Source of the DNA: Isoetes taiwanensis
Lineage: Eukaryota; Streptophyta; Lycopodiopsida; Isoetales; Isoetaceae
DNA: 64,000 nt
Reading direction: 5' to 3'
Assembly: GCA_021234155.1 (NCBI GenBank)
Contig: JAJEKV010000040.1
Coordinates: 13,862,353 to 13,926,352, forward strand
A program made the position numbers and the translations under genes. Positions within the stretch are counted from its first letter, which is position 1, and the number at the start of each line of letters is the position of its first letter. Shown here one piece after another: positions 41,503 to 53,534 of the stretch. The notes under the pieces are model-generated. The model saw nothing but the letters and a program-made list of their open reading frames with translations. It made no database searches and was not told the DNA's origin.

Positions 41503-44304
41503 ATGGCGATGATGGTGCGCAGGCTCTTATTAGCAGGTCGCCACAACAATGTATTATCCGTTGTAGCTAAAAGAGGTTATGTTTTGCCAGACAGACACGG
41601 CATATACTTGGGTTTTCCTTCCGATGTAGCTGCTAAGGGCATTATGGGAATGGTAGAAGGGTGGAGGAAGTGCTCTTTCGTCCAAAATGCATTTCGCTCT
41701 ATAGTAATTCCTATCAGAAATCATCACGTTGTACAGAGACAGCTGACATTGAGGTTTTTTGGGTCAGGCGGATGGCCATTGTCTAGAAGCAATTCAAACC
41801 CATGGCAAGCTCTCTCATTCTTTTGAATTGGGTAAAAATTTCAATGGTTGTATAGTTGCATTTGTGTGTTGGCTTTTCTTGCTTGCCTTTGCCTGGAATT
41901 CATATGCTAGTTCTTACTCACATCAAATACCTTTTGGCTTTCCTGCAGGCGTCAAATGTCTAGGCTATTCAGCTATTCTGACTCCTCGTTTTGGGTCATA
42001 TTTGGGATAAATTTGTCCGTCTTTCTTTTGTGGCAAGTTGCAGACCCTAACTTTATGCGGGCTAACTTCACGGTATAGTTTTCTATTTGACCGACATTAT
42101 CAACCTGGTTCCTTCTTCTCTGTTTGGCGGCCTGTAGAAACCCATCCTTAATCGCTGATCCTGCAATATTTCTAAACACAATGTTAAAATCTAGTTTAAG
42201 AAGCATGTTTGCATTCAAAGAGCAGAATTGAGCAAAAACTATAATGCCTGAAATATGAACGGTTTTGTGGTCTACAACAGGATATCTAATGCTTTCTTGA
42301 GTTTGCTGTCAGAACTCGAGAAATGCCTGAAATGTGAACGATTTGCATGCAAACGATATTGCTATCTAGCTATATTGGTGTTGTTGTCTTTCTGCCATAT
42401 TGCTGGCTCCTAAAAGGCAGGCTGAAATTTCATGCCTTCTTATCCTTGTCTCAAGGAATAGATGAAACACTGTCCCATCTAGAGATGAGACTGTGCCATT
42501 ACTGAGCTTCAGTTGCACCTGGTCAGTTATTGGGGCTTTGTGCTTTTGGGGAGATTTTGGGAGCTCGAATGCGATTGATTGTTGGGAGCTTGGGCCAAAG
42601 GTCTTTTGCACATCCATAATATATAGGCATAATCTCTCAATAGGGTCAGATGTAAAAGGGACCGTCTACTGATATAATTAATTCTGGGATTGATAATAGG
42701 GGATGCTTGGACTGCCTAATGCTAATTACTTGATCCATGTCTTTTAAGAGTCAATAGCTTCTGATTTGATGACAGGTATATGTCTGGATGCCTGATTGTC
42801 ATGATAAAGGCTTAGCCTTGTTCACAGCATGCTCATCAATACAGTAGCAATGACCTCTATGAAGGAGGTAAATAAGTAAATTCTTTCAAGGAAGCAGAAG
42901 TAAGATGGAAAATGTTTTTCCAGATTCACATTCAGGAATCAGTAACAAACAGCAGAAAATGGTTTTCTAGTTTCGAAGTCAGGAAACAAGTACAAACACG
43001 AAAAGCAGTAGACATTAAAGACTGGTATCAGTATATATTGTGGAAGGGTAAAAGTCTACTAGCCGAACATTGTATTTGTTTGTAGAACAGTAGACAGAAG
43101 CAAGGACAAGGACAATATGATGCATTTTCTTGATCCTTTCCTATATTTATGCAAATTATATGCTAGTGCATTTGACCTGCTTTAAAAGTGTCCATGTTTT
43201 GGAAAACAGATTTCAGTTTACAATGTTGCTGCTGGTCGTATACATACTTTACTTACAAGTGCGTTCAGTCACCATGACATGTTTCATTTTGGAGTCAACA
43301 TGCTTGGCCTTTACTTTTTTGGGCTTGAGGTGAGAGTTAAGACCTGGATGTCTTGTCTATTTGGGGTAATTGTTTAGCTAGTTAGATAACATGCCATCTT
43401 TATTTTGTGCATCTATTCTGTAAGGTTGCAATTCCTTTGAAGGGTTGCTGGACAACCACAGATCTCATTATCAAATTTGATAAAGGCCCTACAATACAAT
43501 ACTGATTGGTCATAGCTATTTGTGAGGCATTCCCTTTGTGACTTTGACATGTAAGCGAACCTGACTTTTGCAGGTGCTTCACCGTTTTGGAAGCAAAACA
43601 TTTTTCCTATTATATATTGCTGGCGGTCTTGGTGGTTCAGTAGGTCATATAATATATGAACAGTACATTCTTCCTCGTTTAAAGGTATGCCCGTATAGGC
43701 TGTAGGTGTTTACTTATGTTACCAATCCAAGTAGATGTAATGTTCCTCACATCTGCTACTAGGGCGTTTCGTGGCACAGAATATCAATGTCGTCTACAGT
43801 GCCCTTACTGGTATGTACATGCTAGGTTGTTTTCCCATTAGGATGCTACTAGATTTTGGTCTTACTTTGAAGGTGCAGGGTGCTAGTGGGGCAGTCAATG
43901 CAATGGTTGTGCTGAGTATATTACTTTATCCAAGGCGGATAATATACGTCAATGTTTTCTTACCCGTTCCTGCCGCTTTATTTGTAAGTACTTTAAGTTT
44001 TTCCAACTTTTTTCTGACATTTTATTTGTAAGTAACTTGGTTATTCTCTTTTTAATCATTTGCCCACTTCTAAATGTTAAAGTTATTTGGTTTGAATTTC
44101 CAGGGTGTATATTTGATATCAAAGGATTTATTGGGCGCAAGCAATGTAAGCAATATGATTAATGTTTGTGGCTATTAAATTTACCACCTAAAATTTAAAA
44201 TACTTGAAATTCTTCAGGTAAATTCTACTGTTGGCCATATGGGGCATTTAGGTGGAGCTTTAGTGGGAGCTCTGGCTTGGCAACGGCTACGATGGAGATG
44301 GTAA
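41503..44304 (+). CDS. Rhomboid-family intramembrane serine protease, probably mitochondrial (RBL12-like), 8 exons
   Basis: Exons: 41503-41762, 41949-42072, 43210-43329, 43574-43684, 43763-43810, 43879-43983, 44104-44145, 44218-44304 (TAA). All introns are GT-AG and phases match, giving 298 residues. The N-terminus (MAMMVRRLLLAGR) is basic and serine-poor in acids, like a mitochondrial presequence. Exon 2 carries a membrane helix (FWVIFGINLSVFLLWQVADP). Exon 3 reads AAGRIHTLLTSAFSHHDMFH, exon 4 LLYIAGGLGGSVGH, exon 6 GASGAVNAM with the catalytic Ser, and exon 8 VGHMGHLGGALVGALAW with the catalytic His. Members cut transmembrane segments of membrane proteins. The start codon has a gccATGgc context. 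Length and exon pattern look complete. Exon 1's donor (GG|GTCAGG at 41762) was chosen because it alone restores the phase. Confidence 0.88.
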
Positions 44305-45711
44305 TTGTGATTTGCAAATAAGCCATCTTTGTTTGGCAATATTGCAGTTTTGTTGTTCGGAAATACCAGGTTGGTTTCTTAGTTGATCAAAGCAGGCTGG
44401 AAATCTCCATTCCGGGTGCCACCTTGTTTAAGGTTGCCAACTTTAGTCTTCTGGAAAAGAACATATACGAGGAATAGTGTCAACGCTTAAGAGCGAGATC
44501 CTTATTACAAGCCAAGGTCCTAAAGCAAATGGTTTGACATGATGTATCGGAGGGAAAAATTTGTTTCTTGTATTTGCTTTTGCATGCCAATTTTGCAGCG
44601 CATGCCTATTAAAAAAAGCAGTCATGTCAAGCCTCTTTCATTTGTGAAGGCGCATTTTGATGGTTTGCTTGAGCAAAGGATATGCCAAGTCTAAGTGTTC
44701 AAAATGCACGAAGGCATCCCAGTTCGCTAAGCTTGGTTCGATAGCCAGGCCAGTTTACAATCAGCAAATAAAATTTCAAAATTTCTGTTTTTGCTATCAC
44801 TCGTGGGAAATTGCTACCCCTGCCCAAGTTCTTGCCCACTACGATATGAATGCCACGTTGGAGGAAAATAGGTTTTTGGCAATTTGATTTCATCATTTAT
44901 GAAGCCAAAATGGCAAAAAACACGGACAATGCAGTTTTTGAACTAATCAGGATCAATTTGAAGAGGTTTGGAGTGATGTGAAGGGATTTGGGTGATTTCA
45001 GAAAGATTTAGGGGGGTGTCAGTCTAATCAGAGGCCAAATGGAGTGGTTTGAGTCGTTTTTGGAACCATAGCGATTTGAAGGGCAGCCTAATCGTCGTTG
45101 CTTACTCTCATTGCTTTGTGGGCCATTGGATTGAGGAAGATTTGATCTTCTTAATCCAAGGTCCCTGTCCAAAATTTCAAAAAAAACTGATGCCAAGTCA
45201 ATTGGTATCAAAAAACCATTGCCTACATTACTTTAAGACCATGAAAAAATAAATACTAAACCAATGGTGCAAAAACAAGCATTTCACCTTATAAAGAGAT
45301 CAATTCTTATAAAAAAACAAGGTTCTACACACGAGCGTGCTTGAGAGTGTGCTTTCGTGGTTGCTGTTTTGTCATTTCGTGTTGGGTCCTTTTTATTTTG
45401 TATGAACACAAATTGTCATTTACTTAGCGCAGAAGTTATGAGTTTTGTCTACAAAGCTGTGCAAGTTGTTTAAAAGCAAAATAGACCCATGTACTTAACA
45501 GTTAGGTTTTCTTTGGTTTGTGACTTTTCAACACATCTAAGGTTAGGTTCTGACTTTTTTATGCTTTAATTTTGCATAACATTGCTCCAGACATCACATA
45601 TGCAGGAGCAGTTACAATCAGCGGTAGAGATGTAGCTGGTTGATTTAGAGGCCCAACTTTATGAGAAAGACAAATTGGCAAGAAGTGGCATAGGAGAAAA
45701 AGATAAGATAC
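44305..45711. other. Intergenic, no gene recognised
   Basis: No family found. 45600-45710 holds an open piece (QEQLQSAVEM, LVDLEAQLYEKDKLA) that looks like coiled coil but cannot be named. It abuts the LINE relic. Confidence 0.45.
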
Positions 45712-46143
45712 GAGTTTTTTAACGTCCACGGGAGCTCAATTTTGTTATGGGACTGGAACAAAAAAAGAGGGCATGAGCTCCAACAGGGAAAATGAACTTG
45801 AATTAAATGTTATCATCACAAATATCCTTCCTTATCGAGGAAGAAAAGAGAAAGTACTTTATACTGATTAGAGTGAGCCCATTGGGCATTTTTGAGACAT
45901 TGTGGTCTTCTTCAAATGAACACTATGTCTGCTCGTATGTGGTCATTCCAGTAGCAGTGTCTGATGTCGCAGAGCGCGGGCTTGAAGTCTGTCCACATGT
46001 GGTCGAGGAGTGATGTGGAGCGCATGGGGGCCTTGACTTGTTGGGCGAGGCTGGAGGTCCTTGATGATGCTGTTTTGTCGCAGGGCATCTATGTTGAAAT
46101 CTCCCATGAGGGTGGTTCTAGTGATTTTTATACCCGCTAACAT
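45712..46143 (-). mobile_element. LINE relic, internally deleted (endonuclease piece and 3' end)
   Basis: The left edge TTTTTTAACGTCCACGGGAG matches the reversed 3' terminus of the LINE at 59390 (GTTTTTAACGCCCACGGAG). The minus strand near 45960-46140 reads LMGDFNIDALRQNSIIKDLQ, where GDFN is the conserved motif of the APE-type endonuclease domain of LINEs. The reverse transcriptase between them is missing. Confidence 0.65.
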
Positions 46144-46970
46144 CGATGTTATGTCTTAGATATGTTTCTATGGTATTGGAGCAGCCACATATTTGCACAA
46201 AAATGCATGACCTGTTATAAAAGCACCTTCCTTCCGTTGATCATAATTGTGAAGCGTCTAACAATTGGACGACATGAAGAAGCTCATAAACAACTTCACC
46301 CTTATCGACATGAAGCAGCTCAAAAATGACTTCACCCTTGTTAAGCAACTAAGAAGCATCTACTTTGATTATTTTTATGGACACATCGCCAACATCGACA
46401 TGATTATTTTTATAGACACATCTTCAACATCGACAATCATGTCAATAAGGCTTGTCCAAAGGGCATTTTGGGGTGGCTTTCACATAGATCATTCCACTAT
46501 AGATTGAATTGTTTCTAGATATGTTTGATGTATTTTTTGATTGGTCAACGATCCTATAGTACTAGGTGAATAGCGCCCGAGCTACAATAAAATCTGAATA
46601 ATTGAGAATTATGTAATATGGGAGTAATGTTAACTTTGCACTAACGTATAAACGTTAGACGACCAAATATCTTGGCTTGTAGACAGGGCTTCAGATGCAG
46701 AAGCTAAGATGGATGCACGAAATTGCATGTAGAAGAGGCAATAGACTGCTGCTATGCATGATTCAATGCTTTTTCTAGGATACAAAGATTCGAAGAGAGA
46801 AGAAAGGACGAGGAGTCAATAGGCTTTTGCGTAACTGTGAGTTTTAGATTGCGTAAATCTAATTTGGGTCATAGAATTGGGTTGTAATTTCGACTTGGGT
46901 ATTTACTTCAAAGTCACCTTCTAGAATACATGAAATGTATTAGCTTGAAGGAGCAATTTGGAATTCACAT
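46144..46970. other. Intergenic, no gene recognised
   Basis: 46265-46500 contains reiterated GACATGAAG / AACATCGACATGATTATTTTTAT words giving a repetitive frame. No family recognised. Confidence 0.45.
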
Positions 46971-47450
46971 AGTTCTGTCCTTCTTCGTAACAAGTAAAAT
47001 TGGACTTGCAAAGGGCTTCACTTGGCCTTAAAAATCCTCTTTCTAGAAGTTCTTTAACTTAATATTTAACTTCCTCTAACTTTAGAGGACTAAGACAATA
47101 ATGGGCATGTACAATTGGCTTGACTCTTGGCCCAAGCACAATGTCATGCTCAACGCCACGAGAAGGAGGTGACTCTTCTGGCAACTCTTTTAGAAATACA
47201 TCCTTAATCTTTCTAAAGGATTTTGCAACTCTTGCTTAACATTTGAATCTAATTCAATGTTTACATCCATTAATTTACAAGATTTAACCATCACATCATC
47301 AGACATGAGATACATCAAGAAAAAGCTATCAATCTTGTTAATTTGGGATTTTCCGGTTTGGCAAAAAATGTTTTTGGAAATTTGTTTAGGTTGATTTCCT
47401 AAGATTTTGATGGTTCTTGGCTGCCGGAAAACTTCTCGATCGACCAAAAA
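46971..47450 (-). pseudogene. Ty3/gypsy fragment: linker and start of reverse transcriptase
   Basis: The minus strand reads FFLMYLMSDDVMVKS, then in the next frames VEHDIVLGPRVKPIVHAHY and LSPLKLEEVKY with VKELLERGF, homologous to the B-type block ([19 protein letters not shown]) at 24150. It ends before the catalytic motifs. Confidence 0.75.
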
Positions 47451-47887
47451 TCGTAGAATATTTTATTGTGATTTTGGCTCCACAATTATCCCGTAGAAAG
47501 GGCATGCGGTGTGATGCCACAAAGAGCATGCATGCATCTCGGTGGCATGGTGATAGATTATGTTTGGGCCATTCACAGAGGGTCTGGAGCATCGTGGAAG
47601 TAAAAAAATAAGGGTTTTTCTTTTCAGGCAGCAGTTCTTTTGGCACGAAAGTTTTCTTCTGACTACCCTGATGCTCCTCCTAAATTATTGCGATTGAAGA
47701 AGCTCCGATTCGAGGAGCTAGAGCACGTTACCAAAGGTTTCGCCTGAATGCTCTGTTGAGAAATTCCATGACTGGTATTGCATCATCGACTTTTTTTCCC
47801 TGCTGAAGACTTCTGGTTTCAGAAAGTGCTCGGATTATTTCTCAGGTTCTTGACATAATTCTTGGATTTTGTCCTCTATGTATGGTA

Positions 47888-48045
47888 AGATTTGGAACTG
47901 CAATATATACCTCCTGATTTTTATTTGCATCATGATGTGTGCATTTGATGAAAATAGGGTATCCAGAGATTTGGAGCTGCAATATATACCTCCTGATTTT
48001 TATTTGCATCATGATGTGTGCATTTGATGAAAATAGGGTATCCAG
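47888..48045. repeat. Near-perfect tandem duplication, 2 x 79 bp
   Basis: AGATTTGGAACTGCAATATA through GGGTATCCAG is repeated directly head to tail with one mismatch (AACTG versus AGCTG), so it is recent or an assembly artefact. Confidence 0.95.
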
Positions 48046-48470
48046 TAATTGTTTTAGAGGATTAGCTTATTCTGACGGAATTCACCAGAGACCATTTCAA
48101 TAGGATACCTTAGACGCCTTTAAGTATTTGTCAAAATTCCATTTTTTGACATCTTGGAGCTTATTGAGCATTTTATTTGCAAGTAAATACACTATTGATT
48201 TATTCCATTTTGGTCTTGATTGAACACCTGCATTCGATAGGAATTTCATCTGCAATTTAGATCAACTTAAATCCATTTATAATTTCTGAATAGGATATTG
48301 CAAGAGCAATAATAGAAGATGCATGTCCCCTTAGTTTTCAAGCATATTTGTATAAAGAGCACATATAGATCATGACTGCTGTCAACGAAAATATGTCTGC
48401 AGGTAGTTATATTACTTATTGTGCTCCCTCTGCTCCAGAGCATAAATTAGTTTTTTAGGTTTGTTATCAT

Positions 48471-48614
48471 AGTTATTCTTTCATATGTTATTGGACAACG
48501 TAAGCAGATTGTGATATCCATTTGTGCAGGTATGTTCCAATGAGTTATTCTTTCATCTGTTGTTGCAGAACGTAAGCAGATTGTGATATCCATTTGTGCA
48601 GGTATGTTCCAGTG
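48471..48614. repeat. Tandem duplication, 2 x ~72 bp
   Basis: AGTTATTCTTTCAT through ACGTAAGCAGATTGTGATAT and TTTGTGCAGGTATGTTCCA occurs twice in tandem. Each copy contains a TGCAGGTATG word combining acceptor and donor motifs. Confidence 0.93.
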
Positions 48615-50650
48615 TAGAAATGGTTAATGAATAGATTCAACTTTATGTTTTCTTTTTTTGACATGCATTTATAATTAGGTGTAGGTGGAGATTGTTGTGC
48701 ATGGCCTTTTATTTTGCCGAGGCCTTCAGTCATATTTTCCATAGATCGTGTTAAAGAGCTTCTTTTCAGGTTTTAAGCTTTTGCATCTTTCCTTTTTGGA
48801 GGTTACTTCTATATCCATATAGATAAGCTGTTTTTGGGATGGGCACAAGGTGCATTACAAAACCATAACATGGCAAGAACCCCATATCTCTATTCTTTGT
48901 GCTTTGCATCCTGGTGGATAGGCCAATTTGTTGTTGTGGTGCAATTCCAGCTCATAATGGGAGGACGCTATACAAGGACATTAACACATGATTACACAAA
49001 ACCCTTAGAATCAATACTCCTGACCAAGATTATAAAGTTTTTCGTGTGATCGATACCTCTTTTTGTTCGCCATTTCCAGTTAATGCTGTATGTGGCACTC
49101 CATCACATCGTGGCAGCTCATAAGACTTTGCCACTCTGTCACACCTACATCAAATTATCCACCAGTTGCTCCACCAACAAAACCTCATGTAAGTTGGTGA
49201 CTTTTTGTACAAATTATATCTGGATTCCATTATCATGATGCTTTACATTTGTGTTAACTTAAAACTAGAGCAACAACATTACTTGGCATCACTTTTCATC
49301 ACGATATGCTTCGTTATTGCAGACGTCATAGACCTCTCAATGCAGCTTCATGATGCAAGGACTCGAGGCCATGCTTTAAGAATTAGAAACCTTCGAGAGA
49401 AAAGATACTCAATAACCTGATGCTAATGTAGCCCAAAAATAACAGGTGCACAGAGCTAGATTGGATATCCTTTCCTTGGAAATTACACATATACGCCTTA
49501 GGCACATGGCAGAGGAATCGGTTGAGCAGGTAGAACCCTACCTAAGCCATATCCATGCTTCTTCATATGTCAAGCAAGGATAATCGATAGACTTCTTAGG
49601 TTTAAAACATTTTTCTTCTAATCCAGCTCTTGCAATCCTTGAATCAATTCAGGAGCTTCAGCTTCGATTTGGATTGTGGGCCAAATGTTTTGGAGATTCA
49701 GCTAAAATAGTTTTGCAAACCACATATTCCAATTTTCATAACCCACTTTTGTGAGAAAAGGAGCGAAAAGATGTCTGGGTTCGTGCTTCTTCACAGGTTT
49801 TAGCTTCGCTTTTGGATTAGAGCTAAGTTTCTGCTCATTAGATGCTTGCACATTAATATATTCTGCATATTAGATCAGAAATATTTTGTCTTAGCTCTAG
49901 ATTTTCATCTGCACGATTTCAGGTTTTGGCTTATTGTTGTTATTGGCCGATTTCATGTAGGTTTGAGCAGCAACAAAAGAGTTCCCTTCCAGGTAAAGTT
50001 TTCCCCTTCATTTTGACACTTTATATTTTCTTCTTCAGGGCTTATCTACTTCTCTGGTGCAGAATAACCCAACTTGCAGACATTTTCCTATGAAGGTTTA
50101 ATGTTATGGTAAAGATCTTATCATCTAAAAGTTGTTTTAAGAGCATTCTTTTGTTTTAAGATTAGGCAGATCTTGGAACACGTCCTCTGCATCCTATCTA
50201 GATAGGCATTTGGTCGTTTGGAGCTTTTCAAGATCCCTATGTTGTCTGTATCATTTCTTATGCTGCTTATTTCATATACGTGGTTTAGATCTTGCAAGAT
50301 TGGCGGTGCCAGGTCTTCAAGATGCAGACCTTTCTTTTCTTTTGTGAGAATATTGCCTAAGACTCCAGGTATGAAGCACCTAGGTTGCCTTTGTGTGTCT
50401 GCGCACTTCCTTTCGACATAAAAAGGCCAAGAATACAGGGTCGTCATCATCATCAAGACTTGCTTCTCTTCCTAACTTCATGCTCCTACTTTGGTAGGTT
50501 TTCTAATATTTATGGATGGCTTTAGCTCCATTGGTATTTTTTGGTTCTTTCTTTAGGGCATTGTTCGTACTGGAGGATGCAATCGAAGAGACAAAGATAT
50601 TTGACTGATAGAAAAGATCGGTCATTGAATGCAACGGTGGAACATAGAGT

Positions 50651-51879
50651 TCTGTAGCATATATTGATCATTGTTCTGGAACTAACGCACAAGCAAGAAC
50701 ATTGCTACTCAAAGTCCGTGGTCGATGGTCTTTTTTTATTTCATTCAAACTACAATCAATAGCTTTCTTCGACATTTTTATATGGCATGCAACAAACTTT
50801 CTTTGGCGGTTGCGGCGTCCTACTGCATCACCATTGTAGATATGCAAATCATGCATTTCAACTTCGAAGACCAAGGTAAAAGATTCAATAATTCTTTTGT
50901 AGAGAACACGTACGCTTGAAAGACACTGTCTCATTTCGAATGTGTGATGTGCAGATGATGACAAGCACCATAATAAGTTGATTTACAGTTATGATCAGTA
51001 AATGGCAAAATAATGTAAAGATTAGTCGTGGATTAAGCTGAAAAGAGGTATCATGGCAGAAAATATTCTGGATTTGCACGTGAACGTGATCATTAAAGAT
51101 ATGCAACCCTGCTAAAGCACTCACAAGATTTTCTATTTTACAAGGCATCATAGTACCAGACTATGAGAATGTATGTTTAGCAAGCTTGCAGCCCTCATCA
51201 AGATCATAATTTTCGTCCATGTCCTTGAGAATACAATGAATGAGATAATAACTATTCGGCCACTGTCTCTTTGCTGTTGTTTTTATGGCAAGGTTGAACA
51301 ACAAGGTGGAATGTCGAATGTTGTTTCTCATCTCCATGTGTATTGGTTGGGCACTACAATGAATGCGAATACTTCACAATCATTGAGCCCAACCTTCTCC
51401 GAGAACATTAATCAAACGACAGGAAAGATTACATGAACCTGTACTTGGCAGCCTTATAATAGACATTAATCCAACGTCAAGACAATTGCATGCACCTGTA
51501 TTCTGCAATTGTTTGTCCAGTAATTTCATATTCATGTGAGAATACTAACTTTGGATCTCCTAATTGCATTCAATTCGGACACACAAAATGCAGCACATAT
51601 TCCTCACTCTTATCCATCATCAACATTTATCCTTCCAAAAATGATACGAGGATGTATAGCAAGTACATCCTCAAGCACCTAGGTAATTAGGGCGCTCACA
51701 TAAGCCACAAAAACTCATCCACTGCCATGTACGTAACCACATAAAAGCACAATAACTCATCAATTGGCGCGTAGATCACATTCAACATATGCTCTGAACT
51801 TTGAATATTAATTCATCTCAATTACTTGCATGTCAAAAGTTCCTCTATTTACCCCCACCACTTCAAATCGTTACTAGGC
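50651..51879. other. Intergenic, no gene recognised
   Basis: Short frames without motifs on either strand. No RNA gene seen. Confidence 0.45.
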
Positions 51880-52120
51880 CCGGCAACGCCGGGCACCATA
51901 ACTAGTCTTTATTAAACTTAAAGCGTACAACAACAATTTTCTAGGCCCTACATAAGGCATGCCATGGAGAGTAACAGTTTTTCTAGGTGTATTGAGCATA
52001 ACAATATGGGATGACCATAAATTGATTGGCTGAGCATCTTGTAACCACTTGATTCCTAAAATCACATCATAGAGGTTTAGCTTAGCAATATCAAAATCAA
52101 CCACCATGGAAGCCTAATGT
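51880..52120 (-). pseudogene. Ty3/gypsy fragment: end of protease and linker
   Basis: The minus strand reads DFDIAKLNLYDVILGIKWLQ, then DAQPINLW and VTLHGMPYVGPRKLL. This aligns with the family B linker at 23745-23880 (GMKWLQHVEPQILW, then VRIQGLPHVEPSKLM). An isolated relic. Confidence 0.82.
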
Positions 52121-53534
52121 GCGAATACCATCATTTGGACGAAATTATTATACACAAATTTTCATGTGAACACGTGGAAACGAAGGAGCTCTCAAAAAAG
52201 GAGCTTGCTGTTGTTTGAAGTCTCCAATGTAGGAGTCACATATCCCATCTGCTTGATATAACCCCATGAAAAGAAAGAGACTGCTATGCATTTAGAAGGT
52301 TACAAAAGATGGTTAAGGATTATTCATATAAATTGACCAATCTTTATTGCTAACATATGGATGTTTTGAGGTTGCTACCTTGTTTCAAGGGCTTGAACTT
52401 TGTTGTATGAATTGTTTTTGAAGGTTTCACTCTAATATTCTCTAAGACGTATTTTGTCTCTAATGTCATCGCAATCAATGTGTTTGCTCTAGACATGTCT
52501 GATCTTGTTAACTTGTTAAAAGTTTATTGATGGCAACCTTGTCATTTCGCAAACTGATATTTAGTGACATCCACCCCACCCATATAGGTCATGTATAAAA
52601 TGCAATTATATGCTTTATTAGATACAACACAATGGGAACACAAAATACAATATACTCCACTTACAACATTAACATTGCATCAAAGTAACCTAGTATTGAC
52701 AATTATCTAAGTGCAAGAATATACCAAAACTGAGTAATTTGCGACGTACGAGTTCAATGCCTAACAAAGTCTACTTTGTCAAAACTTTCTGGTGTGCCTT
52801 TTGCTAGCTTTTTTTTTTTTTTTTTTGGGAGCTGCCTTTCTCGATTTGCGAGTCGAGAAAGGCCCTCAGGGGAAAAAAGAAAAAGAAGAAAGGAGAAGAT
52901 ATTAACAGGAAAAAAAAGGAAATAAATGTGTCTTTTTTGCTTTGAGTTATGTTTCTCGATTCACGAGTCGAGAAAGGTCTGGGGAAGAAGCATTTTTGAC
53001 TCGAACATTTAAGAATGGATGTGGCAAGAGAGTGGCGAGATCAGTTGGATGGGCTAACGATTGGGCCATGAAATACCTCCTCGTAAGTTTTTCCAACGTC
53101 TTCACATCGCTGCAAGAGCTTACACAACCCGGGAAGGTGATATGACCATTCTTCCCCTCAAGTGGTCTGTGTGTGAAGAGGATGTAAGAGTTGTGACAGC
53201 ACGACCGCCATGGTCACTTCGTCCAATTTAAACTACATTGTGATGCTATTATTTATGAATAAAAATTCATTGAATACTATTGTTTTGTTTGTAGAAAGTA
53301 AATTATTTCATTGGTTTTGTATGTGTTTTTTAGTTTCTTGACTCGCCATTCGAGAAAAGGAGGCCATTTGTAACCCTTAAGTTTTCTCTTTCCACACTGG
53401 AAAAAATCTCTTATTCAAACAATAATGGAGCAGAAAACAATTTGCACGTCTTTTTGCCTTAAAAAAATAGGGTTCCCGAAAAAAGTGGGAATTGCATGTG
53501 TCCCTCTTTAATGTAATGCGTCTTTTCTTCCTTT
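52121..53534. other. Intergenic with repeated CTTTCTCGA hairpins
   Basis: No gene recognised. A T-run lies at 52810-52828. CTTTCTCGATTTGCGAGTCG then AGAAAG (52836-52862) and TTTCTCGATTCACGAGTCGA then GAAAG (52951-52976) are small hairpins of one type. A decayed relative is at 53335-53357. Confidence 0.5.

Larger units (their letters stand above)
47451..50650. other. Region with scattered exon-like pieces, unidentified
   Basis: Several short open pieces follow acceptor-like sequences on the plus strand: ARKFSSDYPDAPPKLLRLKK with LRFEELEHVTKGFA (47635-47750), DVIDLSMQLHDARTRGHALR (49322-49400), VHRARLDILSLEITHIRLRH (49446-49560) and ALAILESIQELQLRFGLWAK (49628-49740). They look like remains of one or more split genes, but I cannot name them and frames break between them. 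Two tandem duplications are listed separately. Confidence 0.35.

Noticed and set aside
45600-45760. Apparent kinesin motor start (EKDKIRVF, then RPRELN)
   Set aside because: The RPRELN part is encoded by the reversed 3' end of the LINE family (TTTTTTAACGTCCACGGGAG), so the resemblance is a chance join.
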